DNA of 64,000 nucleotides, from NCBI RefSeq assembly GCF_008704395.1, contig NZ_CP023695.1, positions 4,960,001-5,024,000 on the forward strand. Reading direction: 5' to 3'. The position numbers were made by a program, and so were the translations under genes. The notes under the pieces were generated by a model. That model did not search any database. It was not told where the DNA came from and saw nothing but the letters and a program-made list of their open reading frames with translations. Shown here piece after piece: positions 32,093 through 41,181 of the stretch (positions within the stretch are counted from its first letter, which is position 1; each line of letters opens with the position of its first letter). The stretch comes from Streptomyces alboniger (GTDB lineage: Bacteria > Actinomycetota > Actinomycetes > Streptomycetales > Streptomycetaceae).

Positions 32093-34510
32093 CTACTCCG
32101 TGCGCAGGCCCTCCGGCCGCATCATCCGCCACAGCGGCGGCAGGCTGAGCAGGGTCACGACCGCGACCAGCACGGCGCCCGCGGCCGTCAGAGGGACGAA
32201 CATCCACCAGTCGGTGACCGGCTTCCGGATCATACGGACCATGACGTAGCCGAGGCCGAGGCCGCCCACGACGGCGAGCGCCAGCCCGATCGCGACCGGG
32301 ATCGCCGTCTGCCAGAGCACCGACCACGCCATCGAGCCGCGCCGCGTACCGAAGGCCGTCAGGGCCGCCAACAGGCGCTTGCGCTCCCGTAGTTGCTCCA
32401 GCATCGACACCAGCATGGACGCCGCGATCAGCGCCATCGTGGCCACCGCGCCGATCTGCAGACCGGTCTGGATGGTGGCGTACTGCTGGTCGCGCTCGAC
32501 CGCGCGCAGCGTCATCACGTGGAGGAACGGGTCGATGTGGGCCGCGGTGTTGCGGATGTACTCCTCGGCGTCCGAGTCGTCCGGATCGACCTGGATCATC
32601 GCCGTCGTCGTGGCGTCGACCAGCTTGGACCGGTCGACGGCGCCGAGGGTGGCGTAGACGCCGTCGTGCAGGTCGCCGCCCGGGTCGGGGCGCGCCCTGA
32701 CCGTGCGGGAGTCGGCGGGCAGCGTCCACAGGACGTGCTCGCGGCCGGGGTCGTCCCAGCTGACGGGGTTGAGGTCGAGCTGCTTGCCGGGGCGGGCCGA
32801 CGCGTCGACCCACTTGTTCATCCGCTTGTTCCCGGTGTGCACGACGAAGGTGTCACCGTCCTCGCACGAGCCGATGCGGGCCAGCTCGCGCAGGTTGGCG
32901 CAGCTGCCGACGGTCAGCTCCGTGGTGGGGCGCAGGGCATCGGGGTTCTTCAGCTTGCCGGGCATGACGACGTACGTGGAGACCGTGCCGATGACGTTCT
33001 TGACGCCCTTGGTCGTACGGAACTCGTCGATCATCCGCCCGGCGAGCTTCCCGTCCGCGACGTCGGCCGTGACCACCAGCTTGGCGCGGCCGGGGTCCTT
33101 GCCCGTGACCCGGTTGAAGTCGTCGTGCATGGCGCCGAACAGCATCTGGAGGGCGACCGCGCCCGCCACCGCGACGGTGATGCCGCTGACCGCGCGGGCC
33201 GCCGTACCGCTGCTCAACTGAAGCCTGCGGGTGGCCAGCTGCCAGGGCACCGGGCCACCGCCGCGCAGCCGGGCCATACTCGCCTCGACCAGCCACGGCA
33301 GCAGCGCGGCGAGGCCCACCAGGGTGAGCGTCGAGCCCAGGCCGATGGCGTAGACCGACGGGGCCATGTCGCCGGCGACGCGGCCCGCCGCCAGCAGGAT
33401 GGCGAGCCCGACGAGCGGCATCAGGATCCGCCACCACATCCGGCGCTTGCGGGGCTTCGCACTGCGGACGACACCGAGGGGCTCGATGGAGACGGCACGC
33501 AGCGAGATCATCGTGACCACGACGGCCGTGACCGGGACGGCCGCCAGGATCAGCGCGGCGAGGGCGGGCAGCGGCACCACGTCGGAGGGGAAGGCGCTGA
33601 CCCGGTACAGGTCGACCACACCGGCCAGTTGGCGCAGGGCGAGGAAGAACGCCCAGCCCAGGGCCAGGCCGAGCAGCGCCCCGCACAGGGCCTCGCCCGC
33701 CGCGATCCGCCGCACGCTCCGCGCGTCGGCGCCGACCAGGCGCAACGCGGCCAGCCGTCGGTCGCGGCGCTCCCCGCCGAAGCGGACCGCCGTACCGATG
33801 AAGATGACCACGGGGGTCAGCAGGACCACGCAGATCATGACGACGAGGACGAGCAGGAGCGGATCCAGCGGCTCGGCGGGCAGGTGGAAGCCGTAGGCCT
33901 CGACGCGCTGGCCGCCCTTCTCCCGGGTGAGGGAGTCGGAACCGGCGTAGTAGTACAGCTCCTGAGGGCTCGTCAGGCCCGCGTCGCCGAGGGTGCCGGT
34001 CACGCGGTAGGCGCTGAAGCGTTCCCTGAGGAGGGCGCCCTCGGAGCTGTCGAGGAGCTTGCGCAGGGCCGGGGAGGCGACCATCTCGCCGGGGCCGGGC
34101 AGTGCGTCGAGGCCGGGCGGCAGTACCGGGTGCTCGCCCTCGGCGCGCACGATACGGCCGCTGACCGTCACATCCCGGAAGTCGGTGGGGGAGTCGCGCT
34201 GGAGGACCGTCTTGTCGGAGGGCTTGATGCCGTCGGAGGAGAACTGCCCGGAGGGTGTGCGGGCCGCGCCGCGGTCGTCGATCGCCTGCAACAGCTGCGG
34301 CACGGACGCCGCGCCGAGCAGCAGCGCCACCCCGAGCCCCACGCCGACGGCGGTCAGGATCGTGCGGGTCCAGCCCTCGCGGCCGCCGCCGACGGCGAAG
34401 CGTATGCCCAGGGCGAGGTCGCGGAGGAAGCCGCCGCCGGGGCGCGCGCTGCCCGGCGGGGGCGGCGCCCCCGGTCCCGTACGCGCCTTCGTAGGGGTGT
34501 CGAGGCTCAT
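32093..34510 (-). CDS. ABC transporter permease, FtsX/MacB type, duplicated core
   Basis: An 805-residue permease with two FtsX-like modules. The first helix is near residue 40; three helices (about 215-380: LLVLVVMICVVLLTPVVIF, LCGALLGLALGWAFFLALRQ, ALIVTAVVVTMISL-like) make module one. Helices near 400, 450 and three at the end (starting near MALIAASMLVSMLEQL, AIPVAIGLALAVVGGLG, FVPLTAAGAVLVAVVTL) make module two. Large extracytoplasmic domains lie at 80-210 and 490-670. Such permeases export lipids, peptides or drugs. Its start overlaps the ATPase stop by 4 bases, and the operon is headed by a PadR gene, a common drug-resistance layout. Confidence 0.87.
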   Translation of the reverse strand: MSLDTPTKARTGPGAPPPPGSARPGGGFLRDLALGIRFAVGGGREGWTRTILTAVGVGLGVALLLGAASVPQLLQAIDDRGAARTPSGQFSSDGIKPSDKTVLQRDSPTDFRDVTVSGRIVRAEGEHPVLPPGLDALPGPGEMVASPALRKLLDSSEGALLRERFSAYRVTGTLGDAGLTSPQELYYYAGSDSLTREKGGQRVEAYGFHLPAEPLDPLLLVLVVMICVVLLTPVVIFIGTAVRFGGERRDRRLAALRLVGADARSVRRIAAGEALCGALLGLALGWAFFLALRQLAGVVDLYRVSAFPSDVVPLPALAALILAAVPVTAVVVTMISLRAVSIEPLGVVRSAKPRKRRMWWRILMPLVGLAILLAAGRVAGDMAPSVYAIGLGSTLTLVGLAALLPWLVEASMARLRGGGPVPWQLATRRLQLSSGTAARAVSGITVAVAGAVALQMLFGAMHDDFNRVTGKDPGRAKLVVTADVADGKLAGRMIDEFRTTKGVKNVIGTVSTYVVMPGKLKNPDALRPTTELTVGSCANLRELARIGSCEDGDTFVVHTGNKRMNKWVDASARPGKQLDLNPVSWDDPGREHVLWTLPADSRTVRARPDPGGDLHDGVYATLGAVDRSKLVDATTTAMIQVDPDDSDAEEYIRNTAAHIDPFLHVMTLRAVERDQQYATIQTGLQIGAVATMALIAASMLVSMLEQLRERKRLLAALTAFGTRRGSMAWSVLWQTAIPVAIGLALAVVGGLGLGYVMVRMIRKPVTDWWMFVPLTAAGAVLVAVVTLLSLPPLWRMMRPEGLRTE

Positions 34511-35193
34511 ACGACCCGCTCCATGTCGCGCGACCTGCCGTCGCGCACGACGATCTCGCGGTCGGAGTAGGCGGCGACACGGGTCTCGTGGGTGACCAGG
34601 ACGACGGCCGCGTTGGCCGAGCGGGCGGCTTCGGTCAGCAGCTCCATCACGCGCTCGCCGTTGAGCGAGTCCAGGGCGCCGGTCGGCTCGTCGGCGAAGA
34701 TCACGCGCGGGCTCGTGGCCAGCGCCCGGGCGACGGCGACGCGCTGTCCCTGGCCGCCCGAGACCTCGCCGGGCCGCTTGGCGGTGACGTCGTCGACCTC
34801 CAGGCGCTCCATCCAGGTACGGGCGGTCGCCTCGGCCTCCTTGCGCTTGGCGCCGTTCAGCCGCAGCGGCAGCGCGACGTTCTCGACGCAGGTGAGTTCC
34901 GGCACGAGCTGGCCGAACTGGAAGACGAACCCGAACTCGCTGCGCCGCAGCGCGCTCAGTTCGGCGTCCCGCAGGGCGGTCAGCTCGCGGCCGTCGTACG
35001 TGATGGTGCCCTCGTCGGGGCGGACGATCCCGGCGAGGCAGTGCAGCAGGGTCGACTTGCCGGAGCCCGAGGGGCCCATGACGGCGACGACCTCACCGGG
35101 GTGGATGGAGAAGGCAGCGCCGTCGAGCGCGGTGGTAGGGCCGTAGGTCTTGCGGAGTCCGTGGGCCGTGAGGAGGGAGCCTGCGGGGGTCAT
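34507..35193 (-). CDS. ABC transporter ATP-binding protein (MacB/LolD type)
   Basis: A 228-residue ABC ATPase. Walker A is GPSGSGKST (about residues 40-48), the Q-loop is in FVFQFGQLVPELT, the signature is VSGGQGQRVAVARAL, Walker B is VIFADEPTGALDS, and VLVTHE supplies the switch His. The length and the GALD D-loop match FtsE/LolD/MacB-type exporters. It overlaps both neighbours by 4 bases (padR upstream, permease downstream), so the three genes are translationally coupled. Confidence 0.93.
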   Translation of the reverse strand: MTPAGSLLTAHGLRKTYGPTTALDGAAFSIHPGEVVAVMGPSGSGKSTLLHCLAGIVRPDEGTITYDGRELTALRDAELSALRRSEFGFVFQFGQLVPELTCVENVALPLRLNGAKRKEAEATARTWMERLEVDDVTAKRPGEVSGGQGQRVAVARALATSPRVIFADEPTGALDSLNGERVMELLTEAARSANAAVVLVTHETRVAAYSDREIVVRDGRSRDMERVV

Positions 35194-35717
35194 GGGGAGC
35201 GCACCTCCTGGGCGAGCTTGCCGAGGCGCGCGGCGGTCAGCTCCAGCCAGCGCAGATCGGCTTCGAGATGGAAGAGCGCGTGGTCGCAGACGAGCTGGTC
35301 GGCGAGGTCGCCCTTGCGTTTGCGGTCGGTGAGGATGCGCATCAGGCGCAGGTGCTCGGCGCGCTGGACATCCAGGAGTTCGGCGGCGTCGCGGTCGGTG
35401 AGGAGCGCGAGGACGACCTTGGTGTAGAGCGTCGACTGGAGGTAGGGCTCGGGCTTCTCCGGGGTGGCGAGCCACCGCTGGACGTCGGTGACGCCTGCGT
35501 CGGTGATCGCGTACCGCTTGCGCTCGGGACCGCCGCCCGCCTCTATGCCGTCGACCTCGACGAGGCCGTTCTTCAGCAGCCGGGACATGGTCGAGTAGAC
35601 CTGTCCGTAGTGCAGGGGCTTGTCGTGCCCGAACTTCTCGTCAAAGGCCCGCTTGAGGTCGTAGCCGTGCCGGGGGCCCGATTCCAGGAGACCCAGAAGG
35701 GTGTGGCCAATGGACAT
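35190..35717 (-). CDS. PadR-family transcriptional regulator of the ABC operon
   Basis: A 175-residue PadR protein. The winged helix is at residues 1-75 (GHTLLGLLESGPRHGYDLKR, HYGQVYSTMSRLLKNGLVEV, RKRYAITDAG). The C-terminal helices form the Vir_act_alpha_C dimerisation domain. PadR proteins usually repress an adjacent exporter and are released by its substrate. The start at 35717 gives the normal PadR N-terminus. Upstream lie paired GTGTATAC repeats, probably its own operator. Confidence 0.92.
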   Translation of the reverse strand: MSIGHTLLGLLESGPRHGYDLKRAFDEKFGHDKPLHYGQVYSTMSRLLKNGLVEVDGIEAGGGPERKRYAITDAGVTDVQRWLATPEKPEPYLQSTLYTKVVLALLTDRDAAELLDVQRAEHLRLMRILTDRKRKGDLADQLVCDHALFHLEADLRWLELTAARLGKLAQEVRSP

Positions 35718-35736
35718 GACGAGCACTGTACACGGT

Positions 35737-35757
35737 GTGTATACGTGCCGTGTATAC
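35737..35757 (-). promoter_or_regulatory. Paired GTGTATAC sites, probable PadR operator overlapping -10 elements
   Basis: GTGTATAC occurs at 35737-35744 and again at 35750-35757, each with a GTATAC palindrome, offset by 13 bases. On the minus strand both give TATACA, a -10-like hexamer, so repressor and polymerase would compete here. A further TGTACA palindrome is at 35728-35733. Confidence 0.6.
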
Positions 35758-35799
35758 GCCTGGTGTAGAGCGCACAAGTTCGAAAAAGGGGGCAACCTT

Positions 35800-35834
35800 C
35801 CTGCCCCTGAAACCGTCGGTTCCTTAGGGGCAGG
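35800..35834. promoter_or_regulatory. Inverted repeat between padR and the penicillin-binding protein gene
   Basis: CCTGCCCCT (35800-35808) and AGGGGCAGG (35826-35834) are perfect arms, with an inner AACC/GGTT pair. It is followed by TCCGG and CCGGA at 35849-35864. One or both may be operators for the PBP gene. The rest of 35718-35996 holds only promoter sequence. Confidence 0.45.
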
Positions 35835-35996
35835 TGCTCATTGTCACGTCCGGAAAAGACCGGATCGCAGGACCTTTGTCCCTAGGTGCGGTGTTAGCTT
35901 CATGAGCTGACTTAAGCGACCAGCGACTTGCCAGTGAGAAGACGGGGCGTACGGGAAGTACGCGTCGTACGAGACGGAAGCGGAGCACTCTCAGTC

Positions 35997-38258
35997 ATGG
36001 GCCGAGCCGAAGAACGACAAGCGCGGCAGCGCGGTGCCCGCCGGGCAGTGCGCGGGCGCCCGTCCGGCGGGGGCAAGCCCAAGCGCACCGGCATACGCCG
36101 CTTCTTCACCTGGAAGAAGCTCCTCGGGACGTTCTTCGGACTCATCCTCCTCGGCATGGGCGCCTTCGTCGTGCTCTACCTGGTGATCGACATCCCTGAG
36201 GGCAACGCCGCGGCGAAGAGGCAGAGCAACGTCTACAAGTACAGCGACGGGACGATCCTGGCGAGGGACGGCAAGGTCAACCGCGAGATCGTCGACCTCG
36301 ACAAGGTGCCCGAGGGTGTCCAGAAGACCTTCGTCGCCGCCGAGAACAAGTCCTTCTACAAGGACCAGGGCGTCGACTTCAAGGGCACGGCACGCGGCGT
36401 CCTCAACACGCTGACCGGCAAGGGCAAGCAGGGTGGCTCGACGATCACCCAGCAGTACGTGAAGAACTACTACCTCACGCAGGACCAGACGGTCAGCCGC
36501 AAGCTGAAGGAACTGGTCATCTCGCTGAAGGTGGACCGCGAGAAGAGCAAGGACGACATCCTCGCGGGCTACATCAACACCAGCTACTACGGCCGCGACG
36601 CCTACGGCATCCAGGCCGCCGCCCAGGCCTACTACGGCGTCGACGCCAAGAAGCTGGACGTGGAGCAGGGCGCCTACCTCGCCGCCCTGCTCCAGGCCCC
36701 CAGCCAGTACGACTGGCAGGCCGCGACCCAGACCGGCAAGAAGCTCGTCAAGGCCCGCTGGAACTACGTCCTCGACAACATGGTCGAGGAGGGCTGGCTG
36801 GACTCCGGCAAGCGCGAGGCGATGAAGTTCCCCGTGCCGGAGGACCCCAAGGCGCTGCCCGGCCGTGAGGGCCAGATCGGCTACCTCGTGGACGAGGCCA
36901 AGCGGGAGGTCCTGCGCAACAGCGGCCTCAGCGAGGCCGAGTTCGCGGCCGGTGGTTACACGATCACGCTGAACATCGACCCCAAGAAGCAGAAGCAGCT
37001 TGAGAAGGCCGTCGACAAGAAGCTGAACGACAAGCTGGACCGGAAGAAGAACAAGGCGGACGCCCGGGTCCAGGCGGGCGCGGCGTCCGTCGACCCCAAG
37101 ACCGGCAAGGTCCTCGCCATGTACGGCGGCGAGAACTACGTGAAGCACTACACGAACAACGCCACCCGCCGCGACTACCAGTCGGCCTCCACCTTCAAGC
37201 CGCTGATCCTCGCCGCGGCCCTGGAGAACGGCGCGACGACCCAGGACGGCAAGCCGATCACGGCGAGCACCGTCTACGACGGCACCAGCGGGCGCCCGGT
37301 CAAGGGCAGCGAGGTGGGCTTCGCCCCGCCGAACGAGGACCACGTCGACTACGGCCCCGTCACCGTCCAGAAGGCGATGAACAAGTCCATCAACTCCGTC
37401 TTCGCACAGATGGGCGTGGACGTCGGGATGCCCAAGGTGATGGAGATGGCGGGCAAGCTCGGCATGGACGTCAAGGGCCTGCCCGCCGTGCCCGCCCAGA
37501 CGCTGGGCTCCATGGGCGCGAGCCCGCTGGAGATGGCGGGCGTGTACGCCACGCTCGACAACCACGGCAAGAAGGTCACCCCCGCCCTGGTCGCCTCCAT
37601 CGAGCACAAGGACCGCACGGTCGACCTGCCCGACCCCATCGGCGACCAGGTCGTCAAGCGCGGCACCGCCGACGCGCTGACCTCCGTCCTGACCGGCGTC
37701 GTCGACGACGGCACGGGCCACGCGGTGCGCAACTCCGTGCAGGACGTCGCCGGCAAGACCGGTACCTCCGACGACAACAAGTCGGCCTGGTTCACCGGCT
37801 ACACACCGAAGCTGGTCACCTCCGTCGGCCTCTTCGGCGAGGGCGCCCCCGGCACCCCCGAGCAGAACAAGCAGGTCTCCATGAAGGGCGCGGGCGGTCT
37901 GCCGCGCGTCGACGGCGGCAGCTTCCCGGCCGAGATCTGGGCGGCGTACACCTTCGACGCGATGGGCGCGCCGAGCGAATTCGACCTCGACACACGCATG
38001 GGCGCGGCCATCGCGCCGCCCCCGGAGCCGACGCCGAAGGATTCCAAGGAGCCGTCGAGCACGCCGTCGAAGCCGGAGAAGGACCCGTCGTCGAAGCCGC
38101 CGACGCAGTCCCCGTCCTCGGAGCCGCCGACGCAGTCCCCCTCGTCCAAGCCGCCGACGCAGTCCCCGTCGTCGAAGCCGCCGACGGACGAGCCGGACCC
38201 CACGCACACGATCGAGATCCCCGAGGATCCCGACGACCGCGGGCCGAGCAGGGACTGA
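35997..38258 (+). CDS. Class A penicillin-binding protein (glycosyltransferase + transpeptidase)
   Basis: A 753-residue bifunctional peptidoglycan synthase. A basic cytoplasmic tail (residues 1-41) precedes a membrane anchor (42-64, LLGTFFGLILLGMGAFVVLY). The glycosyltransferase domain (about 80-260) has catalytic Glu in FVAAENKSFY (E116) and GGSTITQQYVKNYYL. The transpeptidase domain (about 355-660) has S398 in STFK, SIN at 464-466 and KTGT at 587-590. The C-terminus is a Ser/Pro/Lys-rich tail with PPTQSPSS repeats encoded by 24-base DNA repeats (about 38094-38190), then an acidic end. It works in wall synthesis on the outer face of the membrane. A very strong terminator follows. Confidence 0.95.
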   Translation: MGRAEERQARQRGARRAVRGRPSGGGKPKRTGIRRFFTWKKLLGTFFGLILLGMGAFVVLYLVIDIPEGNAAAKRQSNVYKYSDGTILARDGKVNREIVDLDKVPEGVQKTFVAAENKSFYKDQGVDFKGTARGVLNTLTGKGKQGGSTITQQYVKNYYLTQDQTVSRKLKELVISLKVDREKSKDDILAGYINTSYYGRDAYGIQAAAQAYYGVDAKKLDVEQGAYLAALLQAPSQYDWQAATQTGKKLVKARWNYVLDNMVEEGWLDSGKREAMKFPVPEDPKALPGREGQIGYLVDEAKREVLRNSGLSEAEFAAGGYTITLNIDPKKQKQLEKAVDKKLNDKLDRKKNKADARVQAGAASVDPKTGKVLAMYGGENYVKHYTNNATRRDYQSASTFKPLILAAALENGATTQDGKPITASTVYDGTSGRPVKGSEVGFAPPNEDHVDYGPVTVQKAMNKSINSVFAQMGVDVGMPKVMEMAGKLGMDVKGLPAVPAQTLGSMGASPLEMAGVYATLDNHGKKVTPALVASIEHKDRTVDLPDPIGDQVVKRGTADALTSVLTGVVDDGTGHAVRNSVQDVAGKTGTSDDNKSAWFTGYTPKLVTSVGLFGEGAPGTPEQNKQVSMKGAGGLPRVDGGSFPAEIWAAYTFDAMGAPSEFDLDTRMGAAIAPPPEPTPKDSKEPSSTPSKPEKDPSSKPPTQSPSSEPPTQSPSSKPPTQSPSSKPPTDEPDPTHTIEIPEDPDDRGPSRD

Positions 38259-38270
38259 CGTCCGCCCCGC

Positions 38271-38325
38271 GCACGTGAGAAAGGCGCCCGGAACCTTCGA
38301 GGTTCCGGGCGCCTTTCTCATGTGC
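38271..38325. terminator. Bidirectional terminator with long perfect arms
   Basis: Arms 38276-38296 and 38300-38320 are perfectly complementary over 21 bases with loop TCG, and pairing extends five more pairs with one G-T wobble. It separates the convergent PBP and phosphatase genes. Confidence 0.92.
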
Positions 38326-38327
38326 GG

Positions 38328-40418
38328 TCAGCTTCGGTTCAGCTCGAACCAGACGACCTTCCCGGTACTCAGGCGGGTCGCGCCCCACCGCCGCGCCATC
38401 TTGTTGACCAGGTACAGCCCGCGGCCGCCCTCGTCCGTGGCGCGCGCTTGGCGCAGCCGGGGCAGCTGCGGGACGTCGTCGCCGACCTCGCAGCGCAGTA
38501 CGTCCGTACGCAGCAGCCGCAGCGTGATCGGCCGCGACGCGTACCGCACGGCGTTCGTCACGACCTCGCTGACCAGCAGCTCCACCGCATCCGTCATGTC
38601 CTCAAGGCCCCAGCGGACCAGCGCGCTGCGGGCCAGGCGGCGGGCGCGGGACGGGGTCGCGTTCTCCGGTTCGAGGAACCAGTACGCGACGTCGCTCGGC
38701 GCGATGCCGTCGAAGCGGGCGGCGAGCAGCGCGATGTCGTCGTCCCGGTCGCCCGGACCGAGCATGTCCAGCACCTCGTCGCAGAGCGCCTCAAGGGGCG
38801 GCGGGTGGTCGGGGCCGGTCAACTGGGCGGTCGCGGCGAGACGTTCGCGCAGCTGCTCTATGCCGGTCCACACATCGCGCAGGCGGGACTCGACGAGCCC
38901 GTCCGTGTACAGGAGCAGCGTCGCGCCCGCCGGGGCGTCCAGCTCCACGGCCTCGAAGTCCACGCCGCCCACGCCGATGGGGGCGCCCGGCGGCACGCGC
39001 AGCACCTCGGCTCGGCCGCCCAGATGCAGCAGGACGGGCGGCGGGTGACCGGCGTTGGCGATGGTGATGCGGTGCGAGACCGGGTCGTAGACCGCGTACA
39101 GACAGGTCGCCATGCGGTCGGAGCCGAGCCGCTGCGCCTGCTCGTCCAGGTGGTGCAGGACCTCCTGGGGCGGCAGATCGAGCCCGGCGAGGGTCTGCGC
39201 GGTCGTCCGCAGCTGGCCCATGATCGCCGCCGACGTCATGGAGTGCCCCATGACATCGCCCACGACCAGGGCCACCCGGCTGCCCGGCAGCGGGATCGCG
39301 TCGTACCAGTCGCCGCCGACCCGGGCCGTCTCGGCCGCCGGGAGATAGCGCGAGGCGAGCCGCACCCCGGTCGGGCGCGGCAGCGTCTCGGGCAGCATCG
39401 TGCGCTGCAACTCGTCGGCGATGTACGCCTCGCGGCCGTACAGGACCGCCTTGTCGATGCCGAGCGCGCTGTGCGTGGCCAGCTGGGCGGCGACGAGCAG
39501 GTCGTCCGCCTCGAAGGGGTGGCGGTCCGGGCGGCGCAGGAACACGGCCGCGCCGATCACCCGCCGCCGGCCCCGCAGCGGCGCCAGGATCGCCCGCTGC
39601 CCGGACGGCACGGTCCGCCCCTCGCCGAGCAGTTCGGGCAGGGCGGCCCGCGCCGCCGCCGAGTCCGCGAAGACGGGCCGCACGCCGCGCAGCACCTCGG
39701 CGAGCGCGCCGCCCTGGCGCACCTCGCACAGCTCGGCGGTCCCCATCACGTCCGTGATGTCGGGCGTCACCACCTGGAGCGAGGGCAGCGGGCCGCCGTC
39801 GGTGTCCGGCTCCTCGGCGCCCTCCTCGATGGAGCGCAGCCGGTCCGTGCGGCGCAGGCGCAGCACCAGCGGGCCCGAGGGCCGCTCGTCGCCGACGGGC
39901 AGCGGGTCGCGCAGATAGACCAGGATCGCGTCGGAGAAGGTCGGGACCGTCGCCCGGCACAGACCCATCACGATCTCGTCGAGGTCGATGCCGCGCGCGA
40001 TCCGCCGGGTCGCCGCGCCCACGAAGCGCAGCCGGTCGCCGTCGCGGCGCATCGCCACGGGTCCGGCGCCCGGCGGCTGCGGCCGGCCGGTGCGCCGCTC
40101 CTCGCCGTGCGGCGGGCCCGGGGGCGGGCCGGGCTGCGCCGGCACGCCGTCGGGCGCGGGGCGCGGACGGCCGGGGTCCGGCTCGGAGGCGGACGGCTGG
40201 GAATGCTCACTGGTCGGCGGCACCGATGCTCCCGGGGATGTGTCGCGCGCGCCCTGTGACGTCTCGGGGGAACGCAGCAGCGCCCCGCGGGGATCCGCGG
40301 GGGCGGTCGGCCGGGCAACTGGTGCCTTGCGACCCTCGTGGGGGGTGAGGTGCTCCGTCACGCGTTTCGAATCCGTCCGTCCGGGGCTGCGCGCCGTGCG
40401 CGCCGTCCAGCGTTGCAC
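38328..40418 (-). CDS. GAF-SpoIIE phosphatase with C-terminal anti-sigma-type kinase domain
   Basis: A 696-residue signalling protein. Residues 1-115 are disordered (Pro/Ser/Arg-rich). A GAF-like sensor spans about 130-330. The SpoIIE/PP2C phosphatase domain (about 340-555) has metal-binding Asp in VGGDWYDAIPL and VVGDVMGHS, and GDRDDDIALLAAR at its end. The C-terminal 130 residues form a HATPase-c (RsbW-like) kinase: LLVSEVVTNAVRYA (N box), CEVGDDVP and EGGRGLYLVNKMA. The combination of SpoIIE phosphatase and kinase is common in Streptomyces regulation of sigma-B-like factors through anti-sigma antagonists. The start is uncertain (GTG at 40418 used; GTG at 40361 possible). Confidence 0.9.
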   Translation of the reverse strand: MQRWTARTARSPGRTDSKRVTEHLTPHEGRKAPVARPTAPADPRGALLRSPETSQGARDTSPGASVPPTSEHSQPSASEPDPGRPRPAPDGVPAQPGPPPGPPHGEERRTGRPQPPGAGPVAMRRDGDRLRFVGAATRRIARGIDLDEIVMGLCRATVPTFSDAILVYLRDPLPVGDERPSGPLVLRLRRTDRLRSIEEGAEEPDTDGGPLPSLQVVTPDITDVMGTAELCEVRQGGALAEVLRGVRPVFADSAAARAALPELLGEGRTVPSGQRAILAPLRGRRRVIGAAVFLRRPDRHPFEADDLLVAAQLATHSALGIDKAVLYGREAYIADELQRTMLPETLPRPTGVRLASRYLPAAETARVGGDWYDAIPLPGSRVALVVGDVMGHSMTSAAIMGQLRTTAQTLAGLDLPPQEVLHHLDEQAQRLGSDRMATCLYAVYDPVSHRITIANAGHPPPVLLHLGGRAEVLRVPPGAPIGVGGVDFEAVELDAPAGATLLLYTDGLVESRLRDVWTGIEQLRERLAATAQLTGPDHPPPLEALCDEVLDMLGPGDRDDDIALLAARFDGIAPSDVAYWFLEPENATPSRARRLARSALVRWGLEDMTDAVELLVSEVVTNAVRYASRPITLRLLRTDVLRCEVGDDVPQLPRLRQARATDEGGRGLYLVNKMARRWGATRLSTGKVVWFELNRS

Positions 40419-40423
40419 GTCGC

Positions 40424-41065
40424 TCAGCCGCGTCGGCAGTGCAGAAAGATCTGGTGTTCCGGTGGTACGTCGCTGCTGGCGGGCGCGTACGAGTACGTGT
40501 CCTCGCCGGTGATCTCGAAGCCCGCGTCCCGCACGACCTGCCGCAGTTCGTCCCGCAGGTAACCCGATACCCGGATTGTGTGGCCCAGGAACGGGATCGC
40601 CGCGTCGTCGAGGTCGGCCTCGACCATGGACAGCTCCATCAGGCCTCCCGGCCGCAGCAGCCCGTGCAGCCGCCGCAGCGCCCCGGGGATCTCCGGACGC
40701 GGCAGCATCAGCAGGGCGAAGAAGCAGGCGATGCCGTCGAACCGGCCGATTCCGGCCGGGCCGTCGGTCGCCAGGTCCGCGATGTCGATCTGCCGGAACT
40801 CGGCCGCGGGGACGTTCTTTTCGGCCAGGGCCAGCATGCCCGCCGAGAGGTCCGTGCCGAGGACGGAGTGACCCTTCTCGGCCAATTGCAGCGCGGTCGG
40901 CAGACCCGTGCCGCAGCCCACGTCCAGGACCCGGGAACCGGGCGCGAGCGCCTCGGCGAGACGGCGCCCCGCGGCGAGCTGACCCTCCTTGTGCGGGAAG
41001 GCTTCGTCGTAGTGCTGTCCGATGGCGTCAAAGGCCTCGGCCTGGCCCCTGCGGTCCTCGCTCAC
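40424..41065 (-). CDS. Class I SAM-dependent methyltransferase
   Basis: A 213-residue methyltransferase. Motif I is SRVLDVGCGTGLPTALQLAE, with the acidic ribose-binding residue in VLGTDLSAGMLALA, and motif III is LRRLHGLLRPGGLMELSMVE. FDGIACFFALLMLPRPEIPG fits the motif II region. It starts with GTG at 41065. It stands 5 bases before the phosphatase gene's upstream end, so it may be co-transcribed with it. Substrate unknown. Confidence 0.88.
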   Translation of the reverse strand: MSEDRRGQAEAFDAIGQHYDEAFPHKEGQLAAGRRLAEALAPGSRVLDVGCGTGLPTALQLAEKGHSVLGTDLSAGMLALAEKNVPAAEFRQIDIADLATDGPAGIGRFDGIACFFALLMLPRPEIPGALRRLHGLLRPGGLMELSMVEADLDDAAIPFLGHTIRVSGYLRDELRQVVRDAGFEITGEDTYSYAPASSDVPPEHQIFLHCRRG

Positions 41066-41181
41066 GTTCTGCCGCCCTTCAATGACTTCCTGTCAGACAG
41101 CGCGCGGACTCTCGGAGTTGTCGCTGTGCGCCCTTGCGGAGGACGATCCTACGTTTGAACCACGGGGGCGCATCAAGGGTC

